Positions 35,099-45,975 of a stretch of DNA of 64,000 bases are shown one piece after another. A model generated the notes under the pieces. The model ran no database searches. It was not told the origin of the DNA and was given only the letters and a program-made list of their open reading frames with translations. Made by a program: the position numbers and the translations under genes. Source of the stretch: Rhytidiadelphus loreus (Eukaryota; Streptophyta; Bryopsida; Hypnales; Hylocomiaceae); NCBI GenBank assembly GCA_947034895.1, contig OX344763.1, positions 74,543,093 to 74,607,092 on the forward strand. Direction: 5' to 3'. The stretch's first letter is position 1. Every line of letters starts with the position of its first letter.

Positions 35099-36638
35099 CT
35101 GGAGAGAAGCGGACTAGGAAGACAATTCAGGATTTTAACTCGACTCGAGATAAGGTGATGAACTTACCGCAAACAATCTCTGATTGTTGCCGTTAGCCTT
35201 CGACTTCCTAGTCGGGGTTACCATCTTTCCAAACTCTGTGGGTTCTCTTGGCGGTGTTGGACTTCCGATGCTTGTCTAGACGGACCTCGATGCCAAAATG
35301 TTGGTCAACCATGTTGGCATGAAGTTCTGGAAATGATTGACCTTGTTATAATATGCCGAGATTTTCCTGATCACACTGTCGTCCTTGTTCCAGACGACAA
35401 AGCAATCCCATTTCTTGAACTTCGCCTTCTTCTCATCAGGAATCTGCTCCATCCCTTGCATTCTTTGGGAGGCTGCTACACAGTGCTGGTCATTCACCAT
35501 CCAGAACTTTCCATCCTTCACGTCTTCAAACTTTGCAGGTTTGGATCTGAGACCTTGAGGATAAGCACAGAGCGTCATCTTCTTGTCGGGGTCAGGCATA
35601 TTGAGGAAGAAGTTGAGCGAACTCATCAGACCCTGCTCTTCTAGCTCTCGAATGTTGAGATTTTGGGGCGGCTTCTCCAACTGGTCTATGGAAATCTCAA
35701 CTTCTCCCCAATCCCTCCAACGTAAGATTCTGTGTATGTTGACCAGTAATCGGAATATGATTTACAAGACACCTCGTAGTCGATGTCCTTAACCTTTCCA
35801 CCAATGTCCTCCGGAATGTCTACAATCTTCAGAGAACAAGCTATTTTTGGGTACCAGGGAATCCTTTCATTTCGCGACTCCTCGTGGTTTAGGCGCCCTA
35901 GATGGCGCCCTAGATGGCGCCCTAGATGGTTCTCCCCAACCAAAACGTTCCGTGTGCTTGAGACGGGTGTGGCTTCGACCTGTCTCGGGTGTTACTATTA
36001 CGAGGGATCCGTGACTTGGCTGATTGCTGTAATCACGCGTGAGAGAGACTGGCTGCAGTCTGTTGCTTCTGCTAGCCAGTGAAGCCTTCAGCTGATCAAA
36101 TCCGGTGACGAGGGAGTTCACCCTGGATGCCAATGTCACTAACTGCAGAGGGCCTCCATCTTTGGTTTTCCATCTCTTCTCCTCAAGCTGCTTCTCGATG
36201 ATCTTCTGAAGTGCTTGGTAATCGGTGTTTTCCAATGACCTGTAGTAGGTAGCCACGGAGAATGTTGTTTTTCGGCTGTTCACAACGTATGAAAATATGT
36301 ACTCCTCTTTTTGCTGGAGGTCGACTGTCTTGCAGCAAATGAAGAGAAGTCCATTTGGACCAGTCAAAACCTCACACAGCCTCCGTCAGTGTGACGGGAA
36401 GGTTGCCTTCGACCTTCTTGTATTTGGTTCGGAAAGAGAGGTGCTGGTTCATGGGAACGAGGACAATTGTCTAGTACTCAACTTCGTGAGGTTCTTGCCA
36501 CTCCCAGCATTCACCAAGCATGTCGGCGTCTCCGTACTCGTCTTGGTTTTCTTCTAGGATGATAAAACGTTTCAGGTACACCTCCAAGCCAATGACTTGT
36601 GCCTCCATTGCTGCACAACCATATAACAACTGACAGTG

Positions 36639-37125
36639 TTAACTCGACTCGAGTTAAACATTGTTTCATAAATTATTGAAATCATTTTCTTTCTGCTACT
36701 CTTTATACGTATATTGTGTGCTTCAGTGTTTTAACTCGACTCGAGTTAAATGTCATCTATTTCTCTTTTCTTATGTTTCAGAGTGTCATGTAATTCGAGG
36801 GTATGAGAATGTGAGTATTAATTGTCATGCCAGGTTCCTTTGTAATGAATTAGTTATTTAACTCGGTTCGAGTTAAATGTTTGTAGGCGGTTTTGTTCTT
36901 TAACTCGGTTCGAGTTAAATTGGTTTCATAAATTGGCTTTTCTTTCATTTAACTTGGCTCGAGTTAAATATTGCAAGCAGAGTTATCTTTGTCGGCTTTT
37001 TAACTTGGCTCGAGTTAAAAAAATTATTTTTGTCTCTTTCAACTCTTGTGGTTTGGATGATTGTCATGTCCGATTACGTCTGTGAGTGAGTTTCCTTAGA
37101 ATTTTAACTCGAATCGAGTTAAAAT
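36639..37125. repeat. Cluster of seven TTTAACT palindromes upstream of gene A
   Basis: Copies at 36639-36657, 36730-36750, 36856-36878, 36899-36919, 36947-36969, 36998-37020 and 37101-37125. The last has perfect 12-base arms (ATTTTAACTCGA). Middle bases vary (C, A, GTT, GCT) while the outer arms are kept. Half-sites such as ATCGAGTTAAA continue to 37200. Confidence 0.85.
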
Positions 37126-40097
37126 CTGACGGTTCTGCAACTGAAAACCTTCAAAAAATGCATTATCGAGTTAAACTACCATTGAGTTAAATTACCATCG
37201 ACTTAAATTGCCATGAACAACTAATTTTTGAATACTGTCACACCAATTTCAAATGACTAAACCCTGGACTCTCAACAGTTCAAAATATTGTAGAGTAGGA
37301 TTCTAAAAAAAAATTGAATCGTCAGAAAATCAACTGAATCCAAGACCACAACAGTTGCACACATCAAAAAATGTACGAGCTTTGAATGGAAGAATTGCAA
37401 TGTTGCAAGACTGAGCCACGACTTGCACACAAATTAAACAAATTCACAACCAATTCAGCGCAACAGCAGACAACCAATTCAACGTAGAGAATCTCTCATC
37501 AATGAAATTGCAATGCTCCAAAACTAAGTGACCAAAACCTCAGACCTAAACCCTATACGAACTAAAAGCTTGAAAATTGAGAATTCAAGAGCTATGCATT
37601 GCAATGCACTAACAAACTAACAAAAAATCAGCAAAAGTTTCAAATCCTCCATACCTGCAAACTTCAACTGTGGATGGAGAGAGGGAAGGCACGGGAAGGC
37701 GAGGAAAGGCGCGGGAACCAAAAACAAGCTTCACACGAAACCAAAAACGAGCTTTACACACAACCTCTCCCAAAATTCGACGAGGCAGTAAATGTTGCGC
37801 TCCCAAGAAATTTTCAACAGTTGAGTTACCGCCCTAAACCCTAACCACACTTCTCAAACACTCAAAGACACCCTAACATTGCAATCGCCACAATGAGGAA
37901 TAGCAGGCCTGGGCGGAGAAGAGCATCGCAGCAGGCGGTGGAACAACAGGCGCGGCGGGCAAGGAAGGCGCGGCGGAGAGAGGGAAGGCGCGGGAACCCA
38001 AGTCTCTAGGCACACTCGAGTTTCAGGGAAGGCTCGTGCAATCTGGGCCCTCCACAACAATGAAGCGTCCAGATTAACAATTGTTGTCTCCAGCGCATTT
38101 AGCCTTCAAGTATGGCTGGACATAAGTTTAATGAGCATGCTGGTATGATGAGTATGGCAGGACATAAGTTAGCCTTCAAGTATGGCAGGACATAAGTTTA
38201 ATGAGCATGCTGGCATGCTCATTTGGGCTTGGGGCATGCTAATTTTGAATTTTGAATTTTTTGAATTTTTCTTTTGACACAAATGGTAGGAGGTCTATAC
38301 ATGGATTTTGTAAGGGGCTGAAGTTGAATTTTGGGTAGGTGAAACATCTTTAAAAAAAAGTCAATAAACTTTTTTCTAAAAGACAAGTGGAATTCTCACC
38401 TAACCCAAAATGTTTCATATTTTTTGGAGCTTTGTGTAATTAGTTATTAAATTTTGCAATTGAAATGGCATAGGGCCCCAAAATGGCTCACCTCCTAGAA
38501 TGTACACTTTGGATACATTACTAAGGGCTATGAAAAAACAACATGTACAAATAGTATACATTTTAGAACCTCCTACCTTAGTACATTTCATCCTCAAATT
38601 GTCAATACATGAACTCTAAACCCCTAATGTGAAGTCTAAATGAATTTTGCATACTTGATATATCACATTGTAAGATTCATAATATTTCATTGATAGTCAT
38701 CAATATTGAAAAGGTATGACAAAAATTACAATAAGGTTTGAAGATAGTTAAATAAATTATAAACTTTACTACACACATCCACACATTACTAGACTTTCTA
38801 TTCCTACTACAATTTAGAAGATTTTCTCCAATGCTCATAAATTTTTTTCAATGTCAGTTCTTTTTTTCACATCTCAAGACTGGCTTTTCTTTTATTGATT
38901 CTTACTAAATTTAATTGTATTAAATTAACAATGCCAAATGTCCTCATTCTTTATAGTTCCATTTTATAATAAAATTATACTACTAATGTGTATAAATAAT
39001 GGAAGAGATAAAATCTAAGATTAAAATATGAACAATACTATTCAATTAGGCAATTTAATTAACTAATAAGAAGTTTGTATAAAATCACTATACTTAGAGT
39101 GTTACATTTCAACCCATCACAACAAATTTCATACATACTTTGTCAATATTGTATTCATTATCATGTAAAAATCAAGTGCAGTTAAAAATTGAGGGGTTTA
39201 TGCGATTTTATTTCTTCCATTATATCAATTGTGATTAGTGTGACCTCTATTTAAGCAGTCAATGACAGTAATCAAACTTGACATTTACTTTTAAGCATAA
39301 TGCCTAAATGACTATCTACCCCAACAGAACATTGTAATAATAAAAATTTGTACCTATTCAAAATTAAGTAACATGCAATTACAACACTATTGTCCTAATG
39401 CAAAACCATCTTTTGAATAAAGAACTTAAGCAAATTCTTTTAAAATAAACCCCCAAGTGTGTTTGAGGTGTGTTGAGAGGTGAGCATGAGGTGTGCTTCA
39501 AGTCTAACTCAAGCACACCTAAAGGACACTTTTAAAAAAAAAAATTGAGTAAAGAATTTCAACAAACTTCTTTCCCATTGTTTTCTAAGTTCATTGCAAT
39601 GACAATAGTAATAAAAAATGTGCTTGAGGTTTGCTTGAGCTGGGCCTGAAGCACACCTGAAGCACACCTGAACCCCAAAATATCTATGCATTATAGTTGA
39701 ATTTCAATTCAATTGTGTGGATGTCTTTTAATGAGAATGACACATATATACTCTTTATGGAAGCTAAAAAAATGTTACACAAACATAGTTTATAATCGCT
39801 TTCGGTATCGCCTGAAGTCTTTAGACACCTACGTATTAATAGTTTTAGAAATGAGTTCATTTATTTTTCTGATATAAATTCATATTGTACGCACAATCTT
39901 TTTTTTTTAAATGTTTCACTTCTATTTCCCTTTACATGTTTAAATAAGATTAAGCTTTCCCTTTACATATATACTCTTGTTATAATATCATAACTCTTAT
40001 GCAATTTTGCACTCAAAATTGGTGTGCATACTAATAAGCAAGCTCTTTAAACATCCATACGATTAGATATTGAAAGAAAATCAATTAGCTTCAACGG
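37126..40097. other. Long gene-free stretch
   Basis: 37.6-38.1 kb is GC-richer (GCGCGGGAAGG motifs repeated at 37680-37720 and 37965-37995) and could be a promoter or UTR region. 38110-38225 has a tandem TGGCAGGACATAAGTTTAATGAGCATGCTGG repeat. 38230-40097 is strongly AT-rich, with no coding or structural signal that I can support. Confidence 0.4.
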
Positions 40098-40106
40098 GGA
40101 TAACTA

Positions 40107-40432
40107 CGGAGATACTAGTATGTGAGCCTAAGAGCATGAGCTTGTGAGCCTATGAGCCTGTGAGCCTCCAATTTTTTTTTTTCTATTTAGAAATTATAAA
40201 TCCATTGGGGACCTATGACCGTAGAATTAGATGAAAGGATCTATAGTCCGACTAAACAACAAATGAATATGCTATTAATGATTTTGTACCAAAACATTGA
40301 ATCACGGGCCTTTATATAAATTTAAAGGATGAAAATGGTCCACCTATTTTATTTTATTTTTTTAACTATGCTTTAAATTTTTTAGAAATATTTTGAATAT
40401 GAAAAATATAAATTGAACATAGTAGATATATA
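40107..40432 (+). repeat. Left-end segment also present at 55.97 kb
   Basis: This ~325-base segment (TGAGCC repeats, then AAATCCATTGGGGACCTATG, ending GAACATAGTAGATATA) recurs at 55968-56316 with few differences. It is the MULE-like left terminus. Confidence 0.85.
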
Positions 40433-41399
40433 TTATACACCAAATAAATGTATTAACCCTTAATATTCTAAATGACCATTTTGCTAATTGATGTCCCTTT
40501 TTGTTAACTATCTTTATTTAAATTTTATTTATTTATTAAATAGAAAACATTTTTAATAAATAGAAAACATGATTAATTCAATGGTAGGAGTTTAATTGAA
40601 TTCTAAGTTAAATTTCATTTTCTAGAATTTCATAAAGTTCAATGGTGGAGAGTGATTTAAGACTCATGTTTTATTGTTCAATTTGGGCACAAGATGAAGT
40701 TTTAGGCATTAAATGAAATTGTTGCCACATCATACAAAGGTCAATTCAATTTGAGAAACAAGACAATAAAAATCAAAAATCAAATCATGAAAATAAAGTG
40801 ATTAATGGCTGGAGGTAGTAAGGTGAAAAATTTCAGCATGCAATATATGGATTCTACTATAGGTGAAAGATAAGATTAGTGGAAAATAATTATTTTGAAG
40901 TATGTCAAAAAATAAATAAAATGAAGAGAAGAAATTGTCGAATTCAACAAGAATTAATTGAGCAAATTGTTGTAAAAAAATAATTCTTTTAATACAAGTC
41001 AAAATGTTCAAAGATGATGTATAATCAAATAAATTCTTGATGAAAATCTAAAGGAAATTTTACAATGATACTTTGTGAGGATGGAGGGTAAAGAGGTGGT
41101 TTTTATAATGAAATCCATTGTTCCTTATGAACCTTCAAAGGATATGGGATAATTTGAAGATTGAACTCCTATTAATCTTAATGATTAATATATCCCACAT
41201 GCGTTGCTTCACCTCCTCCCATCCAATTTGTATAAAGATTTTATCTTCCTCAATTTTACAAACATTCAAATAAGTGACTCTTGAGGTTTTGTGATGAACA
41301 TTTTGGATTTTATTCAATATAATGTTGAATTTCCAAAATATTCATCATGAAAGTGCCAACCTTGTCCTTCACTTATGGTGGTATGTAGAGAAAAAATTG

Positions 41400-42130
41400 T
41401 GGTCTTTAAAACCCCAGCCGTTAATGGCGGGGGTAACAAGGTCCATACAAGAAGCGAAGTTGAATCCTCTGAAAGCGTAGCCGTTAATGGCGGGGATTAG
41501 CAAGGTCCATAAAAAAAACAAAATTGCATCTCTAAACCCCTGCCGTGAATGGCAGGGGGTAACAAGGTTCATAAAAAAAACAAAATTGTATCTCCAAACC
41601 CCCCGCTGTTAACGGCGGGGGGTAACAAGGTCCATAAGAAAAACAAAGTTGCATCTCTAAAAACCCCGCTAATGGCAGGGGATAATAAGGTCTATAAAAA
41701 TAAAAAAATTGTATCTCCAAACCCCCGCCGTTAACGGCGGGGGGTAATAAGGTTCATAAAAAAAACAAAGTTGTATCTCTAAACCCCCTGCCGTTAACGG
41801 CGGGGGGTAACAAGGTCCATAAGAAAAATAAAGTTGCATCTCCAAAACCCCCACTGTTAATGGCGGGGCTTAATAAGGTCCATAAGAAAAATAAAGTTGC
41901 ATCTCCAAAATCCCCGCCGTTAATAGCGGGGGGTAACAAGGTTGATAAAAAAACAAAGTTGCATTTCTATATCCCCCGCCGTTAACGGCAAAGGGTAGAA
42001 AGGTCCATAAAAAAACAAAGTTGGATCCTCTAAAAGCGCAGCCGTTAATGGCAGGGGGTAGCAAGGTCCATCGAAGAAGCGAAGTTGGATCCTCTAAAAG
42101 CGCAACCATTAACGGCGAAGGATAGCAAAG
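41400..42130. repeat. ~62-bp tandem array built on a 20-bp perfect palindrome
   Basis: About eleven units. The best copies contain CCCCGCCGTTAACGGCGGGG, fully self-complementary, followed by GGTAACAAGGTCCATAAGAA, a purine run and AAGTTGCATCTCTAAA. Some units have a mutated arm (for example CCGTTAATGGC). ORFs through it simply encode the repeat. It lies inside the MULE-like element. Confidence 0.9.
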
Positions 42131-43308
42131 AATACATGAACTACAATGTTTGACTAAATCCTAACATTTGTTGCCCTAAATTGCAACCTTGAAAATTACA
42201 CCCGTCAACGACTAGGGGGTAGCAAGGCACCTTAAAATCTTTGAAATCTAAACATTTCAAGCTAAATTTCAAGATGCTATTGTAGTTTTGAGGTCATAAA
42301 TGACTTAATATGCATCCGTTTTTTATATGCTATATACCATTGGAATCGTGCTTTCAAAGTGCAGGAAATGATATAAAGTTTCGAAATTTGTCTTTAACAA
42401 AAAATTACACATACATTCAAAGTTAATATCAATTGAGGTAATTATTTCCTTACTATCTTTTTTGAACTTCTAGCATGTAGGTGCTATTATTATATTTTTG
42501 TTTGGTACAAACCCTAACCAAAAGGTTTATAATATTACACTTTGCAATTTTCCATGAACTTGTACTTGTCCTCATTATGGAAATATAAATGAGGCCTCTA
42601 TTGGAAAACGTGACATGTATATAAACTACAAACACATTTATTATATCTTTCATTATTTGTGTAAATTTGATTAGAAGATAGACACATTCATCTACGCTCC
42701 TACCTTCAACTTGGATGAAATAAAGCAAGTAATTGTTGTTGTTAGAATCATCAAGACGTGCGAGTATTCAAGTTAGTTGGTAGATAATAGGATGATATGA
42801 AGTAGATACGTAGTATCAATATATTATCTTCAAAATCTCTAAATTCGAGTAAAAAAGTATTATTTTCATATTCCAATATGTATTCTTTGTTGCAATAAAA
42901 AAATATTTTATTATGTACACAATGCTCTACATCCTACGATATTTTCACTGCATTTGTTTTCCTTTTATCTTTGGAATTCACTATAAATTATATGTAATCT
43001 CACATGATCAATCCACCCTCAAACAACCTCTTAGAATGTAATATAAATTTCAAAACATGCAATAGCACCAACTTCCCAAGCTTTTAGATATAAAATCCAT
43101 GTGCATAGGTCCCGCGGTAATAGGTCATTTTTTTTTCTAGACATAGCAATTTTGGTGAAAAAAGATCAGTCTTTTAACTTTTTAACCAAAAATATTTATA
43201 AATTACATCATGTTTTACATTTCTAGGCTCTAGGCTCACACAATCCTTGCTCACCGCTCTTAGGCTCACGCTCACACGCTCACATGCTAGCGTCATTGAG
43301 GATAACTA

Positions 43309-44310
43309 TAAGCCCATACTTTTTTTTCATAGTCAAAACACATGTTACTAAAAATAAATAACGACAACTGAATCTCTTGATATTATTTTTTGTCGTCTTC
43401 CAACATTTTTATAGATTGAATCATTTTTAAGAAGATTTAGTTATAGCCTTCAAAATTTGAAATAGAAATGTTATAGATTACATAGGAGAAGAAAACACAA
43501 CAATATCATAATTTGAGGATTCAAAGATTATAGTATTTATTCAAGATTATAGTATTTAGGGTGAACATTAAAACTATAGAAAATTTTCAATTCAATTCTC
43601 GTTTTGCATGTGAAGTCTAAAATTAAATTGAAGTTTGTTACCTAAATCATGCAAGGTTGGAAAGCCCAATCAATTTATGCCTAATCAATTTATGGCTTCT
43701 AAAGATGTACTATACATTTTTGTGAAATGAATTTTTCTATTTAAGATGTAGGGCAAGGATTCTATTGCAACCTTTAAAAATGGGATTACTAGTCAAAGTA
43801 TACTTCCAAAACATCATTCCAAAAATATAAACTTAAAAAAAAGCAATCATGTAAGGGTTTATTGAACTTGAAAGTTCTTTAGAAAAAAACCCTAAACCAT
43901 GAACATGTAGGGTTGAAATATGTATTCAAATTTTTGAACAAGTATGTCCATAGAACAAGATGAGGAGGGCTACTCAAAAAAATTAGTTCCACAGAACCCC
44001 GAATGTTTAAAAAAAGTTTGTATTCCTAATCCCTGAAATGTAGAATTCTTGAATTCTCAACCCTAAACCCTAAACCCTAAACCCTAAACCCTAACCCGTC
44101 AATCGTAAATGGAACTTTACCCAGAAGGCCACAAAGTTCATAGGATTCTTTCGATAATTTTTTTGTACCCGACAAAACAATTAATTAATATCGACATTAG
44201 TTTCTGGAAATAGGACCTTCTTTGGGTAGAAAAGCTTCTTTGTTGGCATCAACCTAATTATTCTAAAGTAACTCATTTTGGAAGATTCTAAGGCCGCCAG
44301 CTTTTAGTGA
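43309..44310. other. Gene-free AT-rich stretch
   Basis: No coding signal between the MULE-like element and 44.3 kb, apart from the telomere-type repeat at 44059-44096. Confidence 0.4.
44059..44096. repeat. Interstitial plant-type telomere repeat (CCCTAAA)n
   Basis: Five consecutive CCCTAAA units, ending CCCTAACCC. This is the telomere unit of most plants and supports a plant-lineage host. It is far too short to be a chromosome end. Confidence 0.95.
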
Positions 44311-44439
44311 ATGCATCTGTCAACGGTTGAAAATAGTGTTCCCCTATTTCTATCCGGGATTCATGAGGAACGTTTGAAAATCCCGTGCCTTGTTCCTAGG
44401 ATAACCTTCGTTGAACTTTGCATGACGCGTTTAGCGGCG

Positions 44440-44620
44440 AAGGTGATCCTCCCCCATTCCCTCATGCTAAACTGTCCATTGTCATTTCCGCCATCTACAC
44501 TCAGAATCCTCCCGCGTGCGCAACTTTGCATTGTCATTTTCACCGTCGTCACTCAGAGTCCTCCCTCCCTTACAGCTTCGCATTGTCATTCTCGGCGTCT
44601 GCGCTGAGAATTCTAAATCT
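44440..44620 (+). repeat. Three imperfect ~60-bp repeats upstream of DUF7869 copy 1
   Basis: The unit CATTGTCATTTCCGCC...ACTCAGAATCCTCCC occurs three times (about 44470, 44530, 44586). The chance ORFs at 44311-44968 run through it. It could belong to a 5' UTR, but nothing proves transcription. Confidence 0.55.
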
Positions 44621-45205
44621 CTTTTTGTTGTATGCTTCATGTCTGCTGTGGCGATCGTCATTTTATTACATCTCTACGGCAATGAGGTTTCTCAAATTTT
44701 TGTACGCCGGGTTGCAGCAGACAAATTATTTGACAAGATTTCGGGTTCGGGTACGCAATACATGTCCCACAATCTCTCTTCAGTTTCCTCCAGCATTCAT
44801 GATTCCGTTTTCTGTCGCATGATTTGTTGTTTTATCTCTCATGTGACCTCCGTCATAGTTCGATCCCCGACTCCCCTTATCTATATTGCGCAAGTTCTGA
44901 ACTTTTGTTTTCCGATTAATTTTCGGTTAGCCTGTTGTTGGAATTTGGAGAATACACGGATTGTGTAGACCTATTGGAAAGTTTTTGGACAGTACCTGTA
45001 ATGTTCTGTAGGTTTAGGTATATTTCAGTATTTTCATATCGAGTGCGGGACACATAGTCGTGATTCCGTCAATTGTGTGTATGACATTCCGTCGCTCATG
45101 GGGTGGTCTGTGGGAGAGGAATTCCACAATGCCCGCCGCATTTTCAGAATTATCATATAAAACCATAATATATGAGCTCTCCGTAAAATATGGGAATGGA
45201 TTTCC

Positions 45206-45935
45206 ACTCGAATCGAGTTAAAGAGTGCGAAAAGGGTTGGACGAGGCGGTTTAACTCGACCCGAGTTAAATCATACTCAGAGAATTATTTACTGAAATAA
45301 CCTTGATCATGAACTATCTAATGTACCTGTGGTCACTCATTTAACTCAAATCGAGTTGAATATCCCTTGACCTGAGAAAATTTTAATATCGGAGGATATT
45401 TATATTAATAAAATCGTGGATCCCAGAATATTTAGGCATTTGATTATATATACCTGCAAAAAAAATTCGCAATGAAAGTTTTACTCGAGTCGAGTTAACA
45501 CTGTGGTCAGTCGTTTAACTTGAATCGAGTGGACTGTCCCTTGACCTGAGAACATTTTAATACCGGAGGTTATTAATATTATTAATATCCTGGATCCCAG
45601 AATACTTAGGCAGCTGATTACATATACCTGCAGAAAATCTTCGCAACGATATTTTTACTCAAGTCGAGTTAACAATGTGGTCACTCGTTTAACTCGAATC
45701 GAGTTGACTGTCCCTTGAGCTGAGAACTTTGCATTACCGGAGGATAAATAATTATATAATTTTGGATCCCAGGATTTTTAGGCATCTGATTACATATACA
45801 TGCAGAAGAATTTTTCATTGATATACTTTAACTCGAGTCAAGTTAACTAGGAAGGATGTTTAGTGAAATTATTCTTGAAGATAGTGACATGAGCTCTAGA
45901 TACTAGATTATTTAACTCGCCTCAAGTTGAAAATG
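45206..45935. repeat. TTTAACT palindromes and ~180-bp tandem repeat upstream of DUF7869 copy 1
   Basis: Palindromes of the gene A type occur at 45206-45218, 45250-45270 (TTTAACTCG, ACC, CGAGTTAAA), 45340-45360, 45483-45495, 45513-45534, 45660-45680, 45689-45707, 45828-45846 and 45910-45930, several with mismatches. From about 45300 to 45870 they are carried by a ~180-bp unit (GTGGTCACTCGTTTAACTCG, CCTTGACCTGAGAA, ATCCCAGAATACTTAGGCA) repeated about three times. Confidence 0.75.
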
Positions 45936-45975
45936 TCCATGTCTGATAATATGTTTTTCTGCACCTACAGAACCA

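Larger units (their letters stand above)
32047..36608 (-). pseudogene. Gene A: ParB-like / methyltransferase-like protein
   Basis: Exons inferred: 36608 (ATG) to 35168, 35040-33688, 33022-32047. Exon 1 carries KDGKFWMVNDQHCVAAS (about 35515-35465), aligned with gene B and with the DGNH loop of gene 1, then YYNKVNHFQNFMPTWLTNI. Exon 2 (451 codons) has an unrecognised helical half and a methyltransferase-like half: RIKLAVIDFRNV (motif IV position, DPPY lost), LYLWIAGEKEV-like strand, YRIYDTELQMEFYLRV, and ARDVVLSYFAGGKFTCAA (motif I position) at the splice site. Exon 3 continues MLLLDHFVVAD and then a disordered, charged tail. Broken by TAG after HEVEY, a frameshift near 36380, TAG 35276 (Trp in gene B), TAG near 34960, TAA 34258, TAG at the exon 2 end, and two TAGs in exon 3. 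Palindromes fill its introns. Confidence 0.6.
40107..43299. mobile_element. MULE-like non-autonomous element, 3.2 kb, with 9-bp target duplication
   Basis: GGATAACTA occurs exactly at both borders (40098-40106 and 43300-43308), the 9-bp duplication typical of Mutator-like elements. The ends are imperfect inverted repeats (left: GATACTAGTATGTGAGCC; right, inverted: GACGCTAGCATGTGAGC), followed inward by GTGAGCCT/AGGCTCAC subterminal repeats. No transposase is seen. The interior includes the palindromic 62-bp array (41.4-42.1 kb) and AT-rich filler. Related ends occur at 24450-24514 and 55968-56316, so it is a family. Confidence 0.75.

Noticed and set aside
41369..42109. Cys/Tyr/Pro-rich repeat ORFs on both strands of the 62-bp array
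   Set aside because: They only encode the repeat; no start context or homology.
33067..42130. CRISPR arrays at 33.1-33.6 kb and 41.4-42.1 kb
   Set aside because: Palindromic repeats are regularly spaced, but the sequence between them repeats too, so there are no unique spacers, and the host is eukaryotic.
44311..44968. Plus-strand ORFs upstream of DUF7869 copy 1
   Set aside because: Three overlapping frames run through a 60-bp repeat; no conserved protein.
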